From Xanthomonas maliensis (GTDB taxonomy: Bacteria; Pseudomonadota; Gammaproteobacteria; Xanthomonadales; Xanthomonadaceae): a stretch of DNA of 64,000 bases. A model generated the notes under the pieces. That model did no database searches. It worked only from the letters and a program-made list of their open reading frames with translations, and was not told the origin of the DNA. Below are positions 51,555 to 61,511 of the stretch, piece after piece; the first letter of the stretch is position 1, and each line of letters opens with the position of its first letter. The translations under genes were made by a program, and so were the position numbers. Location of the stretch: positions 1-64,000 of the forward strand of contig NZ_NSET01000055.1 of NCBI RefSeq assembly GCF_009192945.1, in the 5' to 3' direction.

Positions 51555-53162
51555 GTGAGCGCTCCTCGCATGTTGAGGGGGCTGCTCTCGTTCAGCAGCA
51601 TGACCATGGTCTCGCGGGTGCTGGGCTTGGTGCGCGATCAGGCCATCTCCACCACGTTCGGGGCCAATGCCGTCACCGATGCGTTCTGGGTAGCGTTCCG
51701 CATCCCCAATTTCCTGCGCCGATTGTTCGCCGAAGGCTCCTTCGCCACCGCGTTCGTGCCGGTGTTCACCGAGGTCAAGGAGACCCGTCCGCACGCCGAC
51801 CTGCGCGAGTTGATGGCGCGCGTGTCCGGCACCCTCGGCGGCATGTTGTTGCTGGTGACCGCCTTGGGCTTGATCTTCGCCCCGCAGCTGGCCTCGGTGT
51901 TCTCTGATGGTGCAGCGACCGACCCAGCGAAGTATGGCTTGCTGATGGATCTGCTGCGGCTGACCTTTCCGTTCCTGCTGTTCGTTTCGCTGACTGCGCT
52001 GGCCGGCGGGGCGCTCAACAGTTTTCAGCGCTTCGCCATCCCGGCGCTGACGCCGGTGATCCTCAACCTGTGCATGATCGCCGGCGCGCTGTGGTTGGCG
52101 CCACGGCTGGAGGTGCCGATTCTGGCGCTGGGCTGGGCAGTGTTGGTCGCCGGCGCGTTGCAGTTGCTGTTCCAATTGCCGGCGCTGAAGGGCATCGACC
52201 TGCTGACCCTGCCGCGCTGGGGCTGGCATCACCCGGATGTGCGCAAGGTGCTGACCTTGATGATCCCGACCTTGTTCGGCTCGTCGATCGCGCAGATCAA
52301 TCTGATGCTGGACACGGTCATCGCCGCGCGCCTGAGCGACGGCTCGCAATCGTGGCTGTCGCTGGCCGATCGTTTTCTGGAATTGCCGTTGGGCGTGTTC
52401 GGGGTGGCGCTGGGCACCGTGATTCTGCCGGCGCTGGCGCGCCATCACGTCAAGACCGACCGCGCTGCGTTCTCCGGGGCGCTGGATTGGGGTTTCCGCA
52501 CCACCTTGCTGATCGCGATGCCGGCGATGCTGGGCCTGTTGTTGTTGGCCGAGCCGCTGGTGGCCACCTTGTTCCAGTACCGCCAGTTCACTGCCTTCGA
52601 TACCCGCATGACGGCGCTGTCGGTGTATGGCCTGAGCTTCGGCCTGCCGGCTTACGCCATGCTCAAGGTGCTCCTGCCGGCGTTCTACGCGCGTCAGGAC
52701 ACCCGCACGCCGGTGCGCGCCGGCGTGGCGGCATTGGTCGCCAACATGGTGTTCAACTTCGCCTTCCTGGCGGTGCTCTACCACCTGATGGTGCCGGCGG
52801 AGTTGCGCGCGCAGGGTGTGATGGCAGCCGTGGGCAAGCAGCCGGGTCTGCATCTGGCGCTGGGCCTGGCCAGTGCGCTGTCCAGCTACCTCAATCTCGG
52901 CCTGCTGTGGTACTGGCTGGGCAAGTCCGGGGTCTATCAGCGGCGTCCCGGGTGGGCGGGCTACGCGCTGCGACTGTTCTTAGCCTCTCTGGCGATGGTC
53001 TGCGTGCTGCTGGGGCTGCTGTGGTGGCTGCCGTCCTTCACCGCGATGGACAAGTGGCAGCGGATCGGCTGGCTGGCGGTGCTGGTCGGTAGCGGTGGTC
53101 TGACCTATCTGGTAGCGCAGCTGGCGCTTGGATTGCGGCCGCGGCACCTGCGCGAGCATTAG
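51555..53162 (+). CDS. murJ: lipid II flippase MurJ (MviN)
   Basis: Peptidoglycan precursor flippase of the MOP superfamily, 535 residues, about 14 helices. The N-terminal blocks FSSMTMVSRVLGLVRDQAIS, DAFWVAFRIPNFLRRLFAEGSF and AFVPVFTE are diagnostic. Later blocks are RFLELPLGVFGVALGTVILP and VKVLLPAFYARQDTRTPV-like sequence. The start is GTG at 51555, with AGAGGGG about 6 nt upstream. It is divergent from rpsT and 147 bp upstream of ribF. Confidence 0.97.
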   Translation: MSAPRMLRGLLSFSSMTMVSRVLGLVRDQAISTTFGANAVTDAFWVAFRIPNFLRRLFAEGSFATAFVPVFTEVKETRPHADLRELMARVSGTLGGMLLLVTALGLIFAPQLASVFSDGAATDPAKYGLLMDLLRLTFPFLLFVSLTALAGGALNSFQRFAIPALTPVILNLCMIAGALWLAPRLEVPILALGWAVLVAGALQLLFQLPALKGIDLLTLPRWGWHHPDVRKVLTLMIPTLFGSSIAQINLMLDTVIAARLSDGSQSWLSLADRFLELPLGVFGVALGTVILPALARHHVKTDRAAFSGALDWGFRTTLLIAMPAMLGLLLLAEPLVATLFQYRQFTAFDTRMTALSVYGLSFGLPAYAMLKVLLPAFYARQDTRTPVRAGVAALVANMVFNFAFLAVLYHLMVPAELRAQGVMAAVGKQPGLHLALGLASALSSYLNLGLLWYWLGKSGVYQRRPGWAGYALRLFLASLAMVCVLLGLLWWLPSFTAMDKWQRIGWLAVLVGSGGLTYLVAQLALGLRPRHLREH

Positions 53163-53184
53163 TCGTGGTCGCTGCCTCGCACCA

Positions 53185-53207
53185 ACGCCGGCATCTGTGG
53201 CCGGCGT
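53185..53207 (+). terminator. weak hairpin after murJ
   Basis: ACGCCGGC / GCCGGCGT stem (8 bp) with a 7-nt loop, 22 bp after the murJ stop; no T-tract. Confidence 0.35.
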
Positions 53208-53247
53208 CGCTTGGCCGGCGGCGGGCTCGTGGCTTGACAGCCCCGGC

Positions 53248-53253
53248 TATACT
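53248..53253 (+). promoter_or_regulatory. candidate -10 box upstream of ribF
   Basis: TATACT lies 57 bp before the ribF ATG. A TTGACA is only 8 bp upstream, too close for a standard pair; the hexamer at 17-bp spacing is poor. Likely the promoter of ribF-ileS-lspA-ispH. Confidence 0.4.
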
Positions 53254-53309
53254 CGGGGGTTACGCATCAATGAGGGTGGCCGCGGGCCGGTGTCGCTTTG
53301 GAACGAGCA

Positions 53310-54371
53310 ATGAGCAGGCTGTTTAGAGACGTCGACGGTGAGGTGCTGTGTCCGCGCGGAAGCGTGGTTTGCATCGGTGCCTTCGACGGCCTGCACCTGG
53401 GCCACCGCGCGCTGGTGCAGCACGCGGTGGCACGCGCACGCGCGCTGGATGTGCCGGCGGTGGCGATCAGTTTCGAGCCCTTGCCGCGCGAGTTTTTCGC
53501 CCCATCCGCACCGCCGCCGCGGTTGACCCTGGCGCGCAGCAAGGTCGAGGGCCTGTACCGCTTCGGCGTCGACAGCGTCGGCATGATCCGCTTCGATCGC
53601 CGGTTGGCCTCGCTCAGTGCCGAGGACTTCGTCCGCCTGGCCTTGGTCGGTCGCCTGGCCGCGCGCGAGGTCTGGATCGGACCGGAGTTCCGCTTCGGCC
53701 ATCGCCGGGCGGGCGATGTCGCCTTGTTGCGTGCGTTGGGAGCCCAGCACGGCTTCGTCGCTGACGAGATTGCACCGGTGCACCTGCATGGCGAGCGGAT
53801 TTCCGCCACCCGCATCCGCGAATCGCTGGTGGCTGGCCGCTTCGCGCATGCCGCCGAGCTGTTGGGGCGGCCGTATGCCATCGGTGGACGGGTGGTGCGC
53901 GGCCAGCAACTGGGTCGCACGCTGGGCTATCCGACCGCCAATCTGCGGTTCCCGCGCACACCGGCGCTGTCCGGCATCTATGCGACGCGGGTGCACGGCG
54001 TTGCCGACCAGCCTTGGCCGTCGGTCTCCAGCTTCGGGACCCGGCCGACCGTGGCCGGTGTGGAGCCCTTGCTGGAAGCGCACTTGTTCGATTTTCAGGG
54101 CGATCTCTACGGTCGCCACATCGAAGTGGAATTCGTCGCCAAGCTGCGCGACGAGGAAAAATTCGATGGCCTGGACGCGCTGACCGCGCAGATGCATCGC
54201 GACGCCGCACAGGCACGCGCGCTGCTCGGCGGACGCGCCGCTGCGACCGCTCGCCAGGTCAGCCATTCTTTGCACGCGCCCGCGTCTTCGACGGGCGGTG
54301 AAGGCGCGACTCCCGCGCAAGCGTCCGCACCCTGGGGTGCTGGCGTTTCAACGACAGCAGCGCAACGGTAG
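53310..54371 (+). CDS. ribF: bifunctional riboflavin kinase / FAD synthetase
   Basis: Makes FMN and FAD from riboflavin. The 353-residue protein has the nucleotidyltransferase domain (IGAFDGLHLGHRALVQHA with the HxGH motif; FEPLPREFFAP; the ISATRIRESL segment), then the riboflavin kinase domain (GRPYAIGGRVVRGQQLGRTLGYPTANL; DLYGRHIEVEFVAKLRDEEKF). A C-terminal tail of about 45 residues, rich in Ala/Ser/Thr/Gly, extends beyond the usual end. The ATG at 53310 has GGAAC about 8 nt upstream. It ends 6 bp before ileS, the usual coupling. Confidence 0.96.
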   Translation: MSRLFRDVDGEVLCPRGSVVCIGAFDGLHLGHRALVQHAVARARALDVPAVAISFEPLPREFFAPSAPPPRLTLARSKVEGLYRFGVDSVGMIRFDRRLASLSAEDFVRLALVGRLAAREVWIGPEFRFGHRRAGDVALLRALGAQHGFVADEIAPVHLHGERISATRIRESLVAGRFAHAAELLGRPYAIGGRVVRGQQLGRTLGYPTANLRFPRTPALSGIYATRVHGVADQPWPSVSSFGTRPTVAGVEPLLEAHLFDFQGDLYGRHIEVEFVAKLRDEEKFDGLDALTAQMHRDAAQARALLGGRAAATARQVSHSLHAPASSTGGEGATPAQASAPWGAGVSTTAAQR

Positions 54372-54377
54372 ATCCCC

Positions 54378-57212
54378 GTGACCCAAGATTACAAAGCCAC
54401 CCTCCATCTACCCGCAACGGAATTCCCGATGCGCGGCGACCTGCCCAAGCGCGAGCCGGCGATGCTCGAGCGCTGGGAGCGCGAGGGCCTGTACGCGCAA
54501 CTGCGCGCACAGGCGGCCGGGCGTCCGTTGTTCGTGCTGCATGACGGCCCGCCGTACGCCAATGGCCAGATCCATCTCGGCCATGCGGTCAACAAGATCC
54601 TCAAGGACATCATCGTCAAGTCGCGCTATCTGGCTGGCTTCGATGCGCCTTACATCCCAGGCTGGGACTGCCACGGTCTGCCGATCGAGATCGCGGTCGA
54701 AAAGCAGTGGGGCAAGGTCGGCACCAAGCTGGACGCGGTGGCGTTCCGGCAGAAGTGCCGCGAATACGCCGAAGAGCAGATCGATCTGCAGCGCCGCGAT
54801 TTCAAGCGGCTGGGCGTCATCGGCGATTGGGACAACCCATACAAGACCTTGAGCTTCGAGTTCGAGGCCAACGAGATCCGTGCGCTGGCCAAGGTCGTGG
54901 CCAATGGTCACCTGGTGCGCGGTGCCAAGCCGGTGTACTGGTGCTTCGATTGCGGTTCGGCGCTGGCCGAAGCGGAAATCGAATACCACGACAAGACCTC
55001 GCCGGCGATCGATGTGGCCTACGCTGCGCGCGACAGCCGCCAACTGGCGTCCGCCTTTGGCGTGGCGCTGCCGGACGGTGTCGAGGTGGCGGTGCCGATC
55101 TGGACCACCACGCCATGGACACTGCCGGCTTCGCTGGCGGTGTCGCTGGGTGCGGAAATCGACTACGTGCTGGCCGAAGGGCCGGTGCATGAAGGCCGGC
55201 CGCGCTGGCTGGTGCTGGCATCCACCCTGGCCGAGCGCACGTTGGCCCGTTACGGCGTGAACACGCTGGTGGTGCACGGCCACGCGACCGGCGCTGCGCT
55301 GGAAAACCTGTTGCTGGCGCACCCGTTCTATCCCGAGCGCGACATCCCGCTGCTCAATGGCGAACACGTGTCCGATGCCGAAGGTACCGGTGCGGTGCAT
55401 ACCGCGCCTGGTCACGGCCAGGAAGACTATGCGGTCAGCCTGAAGTACGGCGTGGTCGAGCGCTACACCGCGGCCCAGCTCAATCCGGTCGACGGCGCTG
55501 GTCTGTATCTGCCGTCCACGCCGCCGGCCGGTGAGCTGGTGTTGGCCGGGCAGCACATCTGGAAGGCGCAGCACGCCATCATCGAATTGCTGCGCACCGA
55601 GGGGGCGCTGTTGGCGGCGGTGGACATCCAGCACAGCTATCCGCACTGCTGGCGGCACAAGAAGACCCCGCTGGTGTTCCGCGCCACGCCGCAATGGTTC
55701 ATCTCGATGGAAAAGGCGCATCTGCGCCGCGACGCCTTGCAGGCGATCGAGACGGTGGGCTGGTTCCCCGGCTGGGGCAAGGCGCGCATCGCCGGCATGG
55801 TCGAGGGCCGGCCGGACTGGACGATCTCGCGCCAGCGCACCTGGGGCGTGCCGATCGCGCTGTTCATCCATCGCGAGACCGGGGAGCCGCATCCGCGCAG
55901 CGTGGAGCTGCTGCGACAGGCGGCCGATCGCGTGCAGGCCGGCGGCATCGATGCCTGGTATGCGCTGGATCCGGCCGAACTGCTGGGCGCCGACGCGACG
56001 CAGTACGAGAAGGTCACCGACACGCTCGATGTGTGGTTCGATTCCGGCGTCACCCACGAGGGCGTGCTGCTGGCGCGCGGCCTGGGCAAGCCGGCCGACC
56101 TGTACCTGGAAGGCTCCGATCAGCACCGTGGCTGGTTCCAGTCCTCGCTGCTCAGCGGCGTGGCCATCGACAAGGCGGCGCCCTACAAGCAGTGCCTCAC
56201 CCATGGCTTCACCGTGGACGAGCACGGCCGCAAGATGTCCAAGTCGCTGGGCAATGGCATCGAGCCGCAGGACATCATGAAGACCCTGGGCGCAGACATC
56301 CTGCGCCTGTGGATCGCCTCGGCCGACTACAGCAACGAGATGTCGTTGTCGCAGGAGATCCTCAAGCGCAATGCCGATGCCTACCGGCGTCTGCGCAACA
56401 CCGCGCGCTTCCTGCTGGGCAACCTGGACGGCTTCGATCCGGCGCAGCACCTGCGTCCGCTCGAAGACATGGTGGTGCTGGATCGCTGGATCGTGCATCG
56501 CGCCTTCGAACTGCAGGAAAAGATCAAGGCGGCCTACGACAGCTACAACATGGCCGAGATCGTTCAGCTGCTGCTGAACTTCTGCAGCGTCGATCTGGGC
56601 TCGCTGTACCTGGACGTGACCAAGGACCGGCTGTACACGATGCCGACCGATTCGCACGGCCGGCGCTCGGCGCAGAGCGCCATGTACCGCATCGCCGAGG
56701 CGTTCACCCGCTGGATCGCGCCGATCCTCAGCTTCACCGCCGACGAGCTGTGGGGCTATCTGCCGGGTGAGCGTGCCGGCAACGTGCTGTTCACCACCTG
56801 GTACGACGGTCTGGCGCCGATGCCGGCCGAGGCGCCGCTGAGCGCGTCCGAGGTCGATCAACTGCTGGCGCTGCGCGAGCAAGTGGCCAAGGTACTCGAA
56901 CCGATGCGCGCCAACGGCGCCATCGGCGCGGCGCTGGAGGCGGAGATCACCGTGGCCGCCAGCCAGGCACAGGCCGAGCGCTGGCAACCGCTGGCCGACG
57001 AGCTGCGCTTCCTGTTCATCAGCGGCGACGTGCAGGTGCGGGCAGCGACGACCGATGAGGTGTTCGTCAGCGCGCAGCCGACCAACAAGCCCAAGTGCGT
57101 GCGCTGCTGGCACCACCAGGCCAGCGTCGGCAGCGATCCGCGCCATCCGGAGCTGTGCAGCCGCTGCGTCAGCAACATCGAAGGCCCAGGCGAGGTGCGG
57201 CGCTGGTTCTGA
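54378..57212 (+). CDS. ileS: isoleucyl-tRNA synthetase
   Basis: Class I synthetase charging tRNA-Ile, 944 residues. HIGH motif in [16 protein letters not shown] near residue 60. The CP1 editing domain has [12 protein letters not shown] and [21 protein letters not shown] is in [11 protein letters not shown] near residue 617, the anticodon-binding domain follows, and the C-terminal zinc-binding cysteines are CVRCW ... CSRC. The start is GTG at 54378. Located between ribF and lspA as in most proteobacteria. Confidence 0.98.
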   Translation: MTQDYKATLHLPATEFPMRGDLPKREPAMLERWEREGLYAQLRAQAAGRPLFVLHDGPPYANGQIHLGHAVNKILKDIIVKSRYLAGFDAPYIPGWDCHGLPIEIAVEKQWGKVGTKLDAVAFRQKCREYAEEQIDLQRRDFKRLGVIGDWDNPYKTLSFEFEANEIRALAKVVANGHLVRGAKPVYWCFDCGSALAEAEIEYHDKTSPAIDVAYAARDSRQLASAFGVALPDGVEVAVPIWTTTPWTLPASLAVSLGAEIDYVLAEGPVHEGRPRWLVLASTLAERTLARYGVNTLVVHGHATGAALENLLLAHPFYPERDIPLLNGEHVSDAEGTGAVHTAPGHGQEDYAVSLKYGVVERYTAAQLNPVDGAGLYLPSTPPAGELVLAGQHIWKAQHAIIELLRTEGALLAAVDIQHSYPHCWRHKKTPLVFRATPQWFISMEKAHLRRDALQAIETVGWFPGWGKARIAGMVEGRPDWTISRQRTWGVPIALFIHRETGEPHPRSVELLRQAADRVQAGGIDAWYALDPAELLGADATQYEKVTDTLDVWFDSGVTHEGVLLARGLGKPADLYLEGSDQHRGWFQSSLLSGVAIDKAAPYKQCLTHGFTVDEHGRKMSKSLGNGIEPQDIMKTLGADILRLWIASADYSNEMSLSQEILKRNADAYRRLRNTARFLLGNLDGFDPAQHLRPLEDMVVLDRWIVHRAFELQEKIKAAYDSYNMAEIVQLLLNFCSVDLGSLYLDVTKDRLYTMPTDSHGRRSAQSAMYRIAEAFTRWIAPILSFTADELWGYLPGERAGNVLFTTWYDGLAPMPAEAPLSASEVDQLLALREQVAKVLEPMRANGAIGAALEAEITVAASQAQAERWQPLADELRFLFISGDVQVRAATTDEVFVSAQPTNKPKCVRCWHHQASVGSDPRHPELCSRCVSNIEGPGEVRRWF

Positions 57213-57435
57213 CCGGTCGCAGCCCTGACGTGCCGACAACGCCGGGCAGGGGGGGCGTGGCAGCGGATGGCCCTGCTGCTGCGGTCACTGCCCATCGGCT
57301 GGCTGAAGCGCAGCGCACGCCGGGTCGCCGCGCCGGCTGGCAGGCCGGACCCGGCGTGCGATGCTCCCGTTCCTCTCTCCATCCCTGGCATCGTGCTCCG
57401 CGCGGCACGATGCCCTCCACCTGCGACCTGTCGAC

Positions 57436-57939
57436 ATGAGTCAACGCACCACCCCCTCCGCCCTGATCTGGCTGCTGCTGTCGGCCGCGGTGATCGGCCT
57501 GGACCAATGGAGCAAGGCCTGGGTACTGTCCAGCCTGCCCGAGTACACGCCGGTGCCGGTGATCGATGGCTTCTGGAACTGGTTCCGGACCTATAACACC
57601 GGTGCCGCCTTCAGCTTCCTGAGCGATGCCGGTGGCTGGCAGCTGTGGTTCTTCGTGGTGCTGGCCCTGGGCATCAGCGGGCTGCTGACGTTCTGGCTGG
57701 CGCGCACCGGGCGCGGCGAGTGGCGCAGCGCACTGCCGTACGCACTGGTGATCGGCGGGGCGATCGGCAATGTGATCGACCGGCTGATGCACGGCCACGT
57801 GGTCGATTTCATCCAGTGGTATGTCGGCCAGCATGTCTGGCCGGCCTTCAATTTGGCCGACTCGGCGATCGTCGGTGGCGCCATCGGCATCGCCGTGTTC
57901 GGCCTGTTCGACGGCAAGCGCCGTGCAAAAGCGGGATAA
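57436..57939 (+). CDS. lspA: lipoprotein signal peptidase II
   Basis: Inner-membrane aspartic peptidase that cleaves prolipoproteins, 167 residues with four helices. LDQWSKAWV and [10 protein letters not shown] are the conserved early blocks. The catalytic Asp pair is in [14 protein letters not shown] and [11 protein letters not shown]. The ATG at 57436 was chosen because it gives the normal length. It follows ileS after 223 bp and precedes ispH by 58 bp. Confidence 0.97.
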   Translation: MSQRTTPSALIWLLLSAAVIGLDQWSKAWVLSSLPEYTPVPVIDGFWNWFRTYNTGAAFSFLSDAGGWQLWFFVVLALGISGLLTFWLARTGRGEWRSALPYALVIGGAIGNVIDRLMHGHVVDFIQWYVGQHVWPAFNLADSAIVGGAIGIAVFGLFDGKRRAKAG

Positions 57940-57997
57940 TCCCATGCCACTGTCTTCATTGACGCATCCGGCCACCGCTGGCTGGAGGATCTGATCT

Positions 57998-58948
57998 ATG
58001 GATGTTCTGCTCGCCAATCCCCGTGGTTTCTGCGCTGGCGTCGACCGCGCCATCGAGATCGTCAAGCGCGCCATCGAAACGCTTGGCGCGCCGATCTATG
58101 TGCGTCATGAGGTGGTGCACAACCGCTTCGTGGTCGACGACCTCAAGCAGCGTGGCGCGATCTTCGTCGAGGAACTGGACGAGGTGCCGGACAGCGCCAC
58201 GGTGATCTTCAGCGCCCATGGCGTGTCACAGGCGGTGCGCCATGAGGCCGAGCGCCGCGGGCTGAAGGTGTTCGACGCCACCTGTCCGCTGGTCACCAAG
58301 GTGCATTTCGAAGTCGCCCGGCACTGCCGCGCCGGCCGCGACGTGGTGCTGATCGGGCACGCCGGCCACCCGGAGGTCGAGGGCACGATGGGGCAGTGGA
58401 ACCGCGAGCGCGGGGTTGGGCAGATCTATCTGGTCGAGGACATCGAGCAGGTGGCCACGCTGCAGATCCGGCAGCCGGAGAACCTGGCCTACACCACCCA
58501 GACCACGCTGTCGGTCGACGACACCCTGGGCATCATCGAAGCCTTGCGCGCCCGCTATCCGGCGATGCAGGGGCCCAAGAACGACGACATCTGCTATGCC
58601 ACCCAGAACCGCCAGGATGCGGTACGCGACCTGGCCCGCCAGTGCGATCTGGTGCTGGTGGTCGGCTCGCCCAACAGCTCCAATTCCAACCGGCTCAGCG
58701 AGCTGGCCAAGCGCGACGGAGTGGAGTCCTACCTGATCGATAACGCCAGCGAGATCGATCCGGCGTGGGTCGCCGGCAAGCAACGTATCGGCCTGACCGC
58801 CGGCGCTTCGGCGCCGCAGGTGCTGGTCGACGGAGTCATCGCCCGCCTGCGTGAGCTGGGAGCCGATGGCGTCTCCGAGCTGTCGGGCGAGCCCGAATCG
58901 ATGGTGTTCGCGCTGCCCAAGGAACTGCGTCTGCGCCTGGTCAGTTGA
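57998..58948 (+). CDS. ispH: 4-hydroxy-3-methylbut-2-enyl diphosphate reductase
   Basis: Last enzyme of the MEP isoprenoid pathway, 316 residues, a [4Fe-4S] protein. The three cluster cysteines are in [12 protein letters not shown] (Cys12), [11 protein letters not shown] (near 96) and [11 protein letters not shown] (near 197). [13 protein letters not shown] and [14 protein letters not shown] are conserved substrate-binding blocks. GGAGG lies 10 nt before the ATG. It is last in the ribF-ileS-lspA-ispH series. Confidence 0.98.
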   Translation: MDVLLANPRGFCAGVDRAIEIVKRAIETLGAPIYVRHEVVHNRFVVDDLKQRGAIFVEELDEVPDSATVIFSAHGVSQAVRHEAERRGLKVFDATCPLVTKVHFEVARHCRAGRDVVLIGHAGHPEVEGTMGQWNRERGVGQIYLVEDIEQVATLQIRQPENLAYTTQTTLSVDDTLGIIEALRARYPAMQGPKNDDICYATQNRQDAVRDLARQCDLVLVVGSPNSSNSNRLSELAKRDGVESYLIDNASEIDPAWVAGKQRIGLTAGASAPQVLVDGVIARLRELGADGVSELSGEPESMVFALPKELRLRLVS

Positions 58949-59050
58949 TCGCTGCGCGCGGAGGTGTGGTGCCCATCTGTGGCGCCGCGCGGCCGCCGCC
59001 AGCAAGTACCGGCCGCCAGCGCGCAGCGGTTGCGCCGCGTCGGCACCGAC

Positions 59051-59780
59051 TCAACGATGCTGGATCCCGCGCTGCCGGCCCTGTGCATCGAACACGATAC
59101 GCAGCGTGTCGCGGTCGCCTTCCACATCGTCCGGCAGCCAGCGCAGATGTGAGCCGCGGCCCGATCAACAGGTAGACATGGTCCACCTGCGGCGGATTGG
59201 CCAGCAGCGCGGCGCGCTGCTGTTGCAGCGCCGTCGCGACGCGGTAGAAACCTTCGAAATCGATCCGCTCCACTGCCGCGTTGTTCGCGGCCGGGGTATC
59301 GCGTGGCAGCAGTCGGCGCGGGTTCGATGCCGGTCCCTTTTCCACACGCCGTTCTTGAAGGTGTATTCGTCCACCGCCTCGGGCCGCTCCGGGTCGAGCA
59401 GTTCGAGCTTGATGCGGCCGTCGTCGTAGGCGTGAATGGCGTGGAAGACGCGCACGTCGCGGCCTGCCAGGCTGGGGAGCGCCAACAGCGCCAACAGCGC
59501 TGCCAACAGCCGTTCGCGGTCGAACAGCAGGTTGTCGGGCTGCGGGCCGGTGTCAGGATCGGGCAACGACGCAGCCGCGTCGGGCGTGGCATCGTGAGGC
59601 GCGCGATAAAGCTGCGGCGATCGCGCAGGTTGTGCGGCACTTGCTGTGCCGACGGTGGCGGGCGTCCGGCGGGGCGCTGCCAGGGTCTCGTCAACGGTGC
59701 GCCAGGCTGCGCCCCCGATCGCCGCCGGCCAGGATCAGCACCACGCATGCGAATGCCAGCGGGCTGGAGGGCGCCTTCAT
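59051..59780 (-). pseudogene. frameshifted secreted hypothetical protein
   Basis: A coherent minus-strand coding path can be followed only by changing frame at least three times. It starts MKAPSSPLAFACVVLILAGG (signal-like), shifts near 59700 into a Pro/Ala-rich part ending SLPDPDTGPQPDNLL, then RVFHAIHAYDDGRIKLELLD and VDEYTFKNGVW. It shifts at the AAAA run near 59340 into VERIDFEGFYRVATALQQQR and VDHVYLLIGPRL, and near 59160 into LRWLPDDVEGDRDTLRIVFD before a stop at 59051. The pieces join into one protein of about 240 residues. No family is recognised. Its start overlaps the stop of the next decayed gene (ATGA), so the pair was once an operon. Confidence 0.75.
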
Positions 59781-60998
59781 GCGTCCTCCAGCCGGATGTG
59801 GGCAGCGTCCTGCGGATCGTAGAGTCGCGGGACGCGTTCACGCGGCAGGCTCGCCAGTTCGATCAGCGGCACGAAGCACCGCACGCTGGCCTCGTGCGTG
59901 ACGCCCTGTGCATCCTCGAATGCCAGCTGGAACGCGACCTGCGGCTGTTCGTTGAGATAATTCCCGGTCTGGCGCACGTCCAGGATGCGGGCAACGGTCC
60001 GGATCCCCCGGTACTTCACGGCCTCGCTCTTGGCATCCATCCGCAGTGCGCGCGCCAGCAGGCGCAGGCCCAGCAGATAGAGCGTGTTATGTACTTTGAG
60101 GTGAGTGCGAAGCATCCTGTGGCGCGTCGAGACAAGGCGTGCGCTGCGGCCCAGGCTGGCCGCCTGGGCAAGGCGCGCAACGCGGTATCGGCGCGCCACA
60201 GGAGGCTTCCCACAGGGTTGGCCGTCAGCGGCACGGAGCGGGCGCCGCGCGGCTTGCCTTGGCGCCACCAAGCCGGCGCCGCGCAGCATCCGCTCCGCAC
60301 CGCTGACAGCCAACGCATCTCATCTCAAAGTGCATAACATGCTCTAGGCGCACAGGATCAATGGGCACACCAGTAGTGGGTGGCCAAGCGACAGGAAGGT
60401 CCAGCCCAGTCCCTGGCTTTGCACGCGCCAGGCCGCGATGTAGGCCACCCCGACCAGGGCCAGCAGCAGCGCGCCGAGGCTGCCTCGCAGCCAGAGCGCG
60501 CGGCGGTTCCATTCTGGCTGCGCGCCCTCCATCACCACATGGGGAGGCGCGCCAGGCGCGGTACTCACTTTGACGCGATGGTGCTTGCCGACCTCGAACC
60601 GCCACTGCTCCGGGGCGGTCCACCAGAAGCAGCGTGTCGCTGATGCGCGTGCCGGACAGAGTGTCGAATCCCAGGACGACCCGCCATTGCGTCAGGCCCT
60701 TCACCTGGACGCCGGTCGGCTATGCCTGCTCGACTTCGGCGTCGCGGTTCGCGCCGCTGGCGAGGACGCCTTGCACGTGCTGTAGCGGGCAGCGGTCGCA
60801 GCGACAACTTGTCCAAATACGCGTAGAGCAGCCACAGCCACAGGCCCAGCGAGCCTGCCAGCAGGGCCAGTGCCCGCCCACCACGGCGCGCTACGGTCGC
60901 CGGGTGTGACGGGCCAGGCAGTGGCGAAGTAGAGCAAGCAGGGAAGGGGGACGGCGAAGCCCAGCAGGCCCGTCCCAGCACCACAGGAGCTTGTTCAT
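59777..60998 (-). pseudogene. membrane protein gene split by a MITE-like element and frameshifts
   Basis: The path begins MNKLLWCW at 60998, then TGLLGFAVPLPCLLYFATAW in another frame, LALLAGSLGLWLWLLYAYLD in a third, an in-frame TAG at 60722-60720, then VKGLTQWRVVLGFDTLSGTR. A one-base shift near 60625 leads to EQWRFEVGKHHRVKVSTAPG and a helix (GSLGALLLALVGVAYIAA). After PLLVCPLILCA the MITE-like element (60346-60078) interrupts it. The frame resumes with LLGLRLLARALRMDAKSEAV and ends VPRLYDPQDAAHIRLEDA. Removing the element and one TA restores ...ILCAYLLGLRL. The original was a roughly 330-residue membrane protein of unknown function. Confidence 0.8.
60078..60346 (-). mobile_element. 269-bp MITE-like element with 28-bp terminal inverted repeats
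   Basis: Both ends are near-perfect 28-bp inverted repeats (60078-60105 and 60319-60346) beginning TAGAGCRTGTTATGYACTTT. The outermost TA at each end is the target duplication: joining the flanks with a single TA gives ...CTGTGCGCC-TA-TCTGCTGG and restores the reading frame. The interior contains two long imperfect hairpins, one with arms around GTCAGCGG / CCGCTGAC, the other with arms CTCCTGTGGCGCG / CGCGCCACAGGA. There is no transposase. TA duplication suggests mobilisation by an IS630/Tc1-mariner type transposase encoded elsewhere. A degenerate copy lies at 41713-41874. Confidence 0.85.
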
Positions 60999-61074
60999 CG
61001 GCATGTCCGGAACGCAAAGGGCGCGCATGCTACGGCACGCCGTGCCGCCAAGATGTGCCGACCGGGGCCGGCGA

Positions 61075-61103
61075 TTGACCGGCCCGGGGCACGCTCCTAC
61101 AAT
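61075..61103 (+). promoter_or_regulatory. sigma-70 promoter of tRNA-Thr
   Basis: TTGACC, exactly 17 bp, then TACAAT; the -10 box ends 9 bp before the first tRNA base. It is the best promoter in the window. Confidence 0.85.
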
Positions 61104-61112
61104 TGGCGGCTC

Positions 61113-61188
61113 GCCGGAATAGCTCAGTTGGTAGAGCGGCGCATTCGTAATGCGTAGGTCGCAGGTTCGATTCCTGTTTCCGGCACCA
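61113..61188 (+). tRNA. tRNA-Thr (anticodon CGT)
   Basis: 76-nt cloverleaf with encoded CCA. The acceptor GCCGGAA pairs with TTCCGGC. The D-arm is GCTC...GAGC, the anticodon stem GCGCA/TGCGT holds loop TTCGTAA with anticodon CGT (reads ACG, threonine), and the T-arm has GGTTCGATTCC. It sits between the decayed gene pair and the cyo operon. tRNA 3' ends are frequent integration sites, but no duplicated 3' end was seen here. Confidence 0.97.
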
Positions 61189-61511
61189 CGTTTCATCCAG
61201 GGTCGGCCAGTGGTCGATCCTGTCGCATTCAGGGCGTTCGCCCAGACTCCCGTCGATTCCATGCCTGCCGCGGCGAATGCGGCTGCAGCGCGTTGCGCGC
61301 GCGCGACGCTGCGACAACATGTCGCACGAAAATGCGCGCATTTGTTGCGATGGATCATTGCCAACTGCTTTCGTGCAGGTGCAGCAAAGTCTAAAATTAG
61401 GAAGCTAACCCGTGCCCGCGATCCGGGCGATCCAACCGCCAGAGGGCGGTCGGCCGCTCCCGGTGGAAGGCGAGACACGAGGCTGGCGTTCCTTCGCACT
61501 TGGATCGACCG
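61189..61511 (+). promoter_or_regulatory. cyo operon upstream region
   Basis: These 323 bp between tRNA-Thr and cyoA contain no gene. An AT-rich patch with TAAAAT (61392-61397) stands out from the GC-rich context and is a plausible -10 box; the matching -35 is weak. A small inverted pair CGCCAGAGGGCG near 61428-61440 follows. Redox control of cyo would be expected, but no specific operator is recognised. Confidence 0.4.

Noticed and set aside
53234-53253. TTGACA and TATACT upstream of ribF as a classical sigma-70 promoter
   Set aside because: Spacing is only 8 bp; at most the TATACT is used with a different -35.
59051-60998. Possibility that the decay zone is a programmed-frameshift or overlapping-gene system
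   Set aside because: There are several unrelated shifts in different contexts plus a stop codon and an insertion; decay is the simpler explanation.
61113-61511. Integrated element at tRNA-Thr
   Set aside because: No duplicated tRNA 3' end, integrase or phage-like gene is visible on either side within the window.
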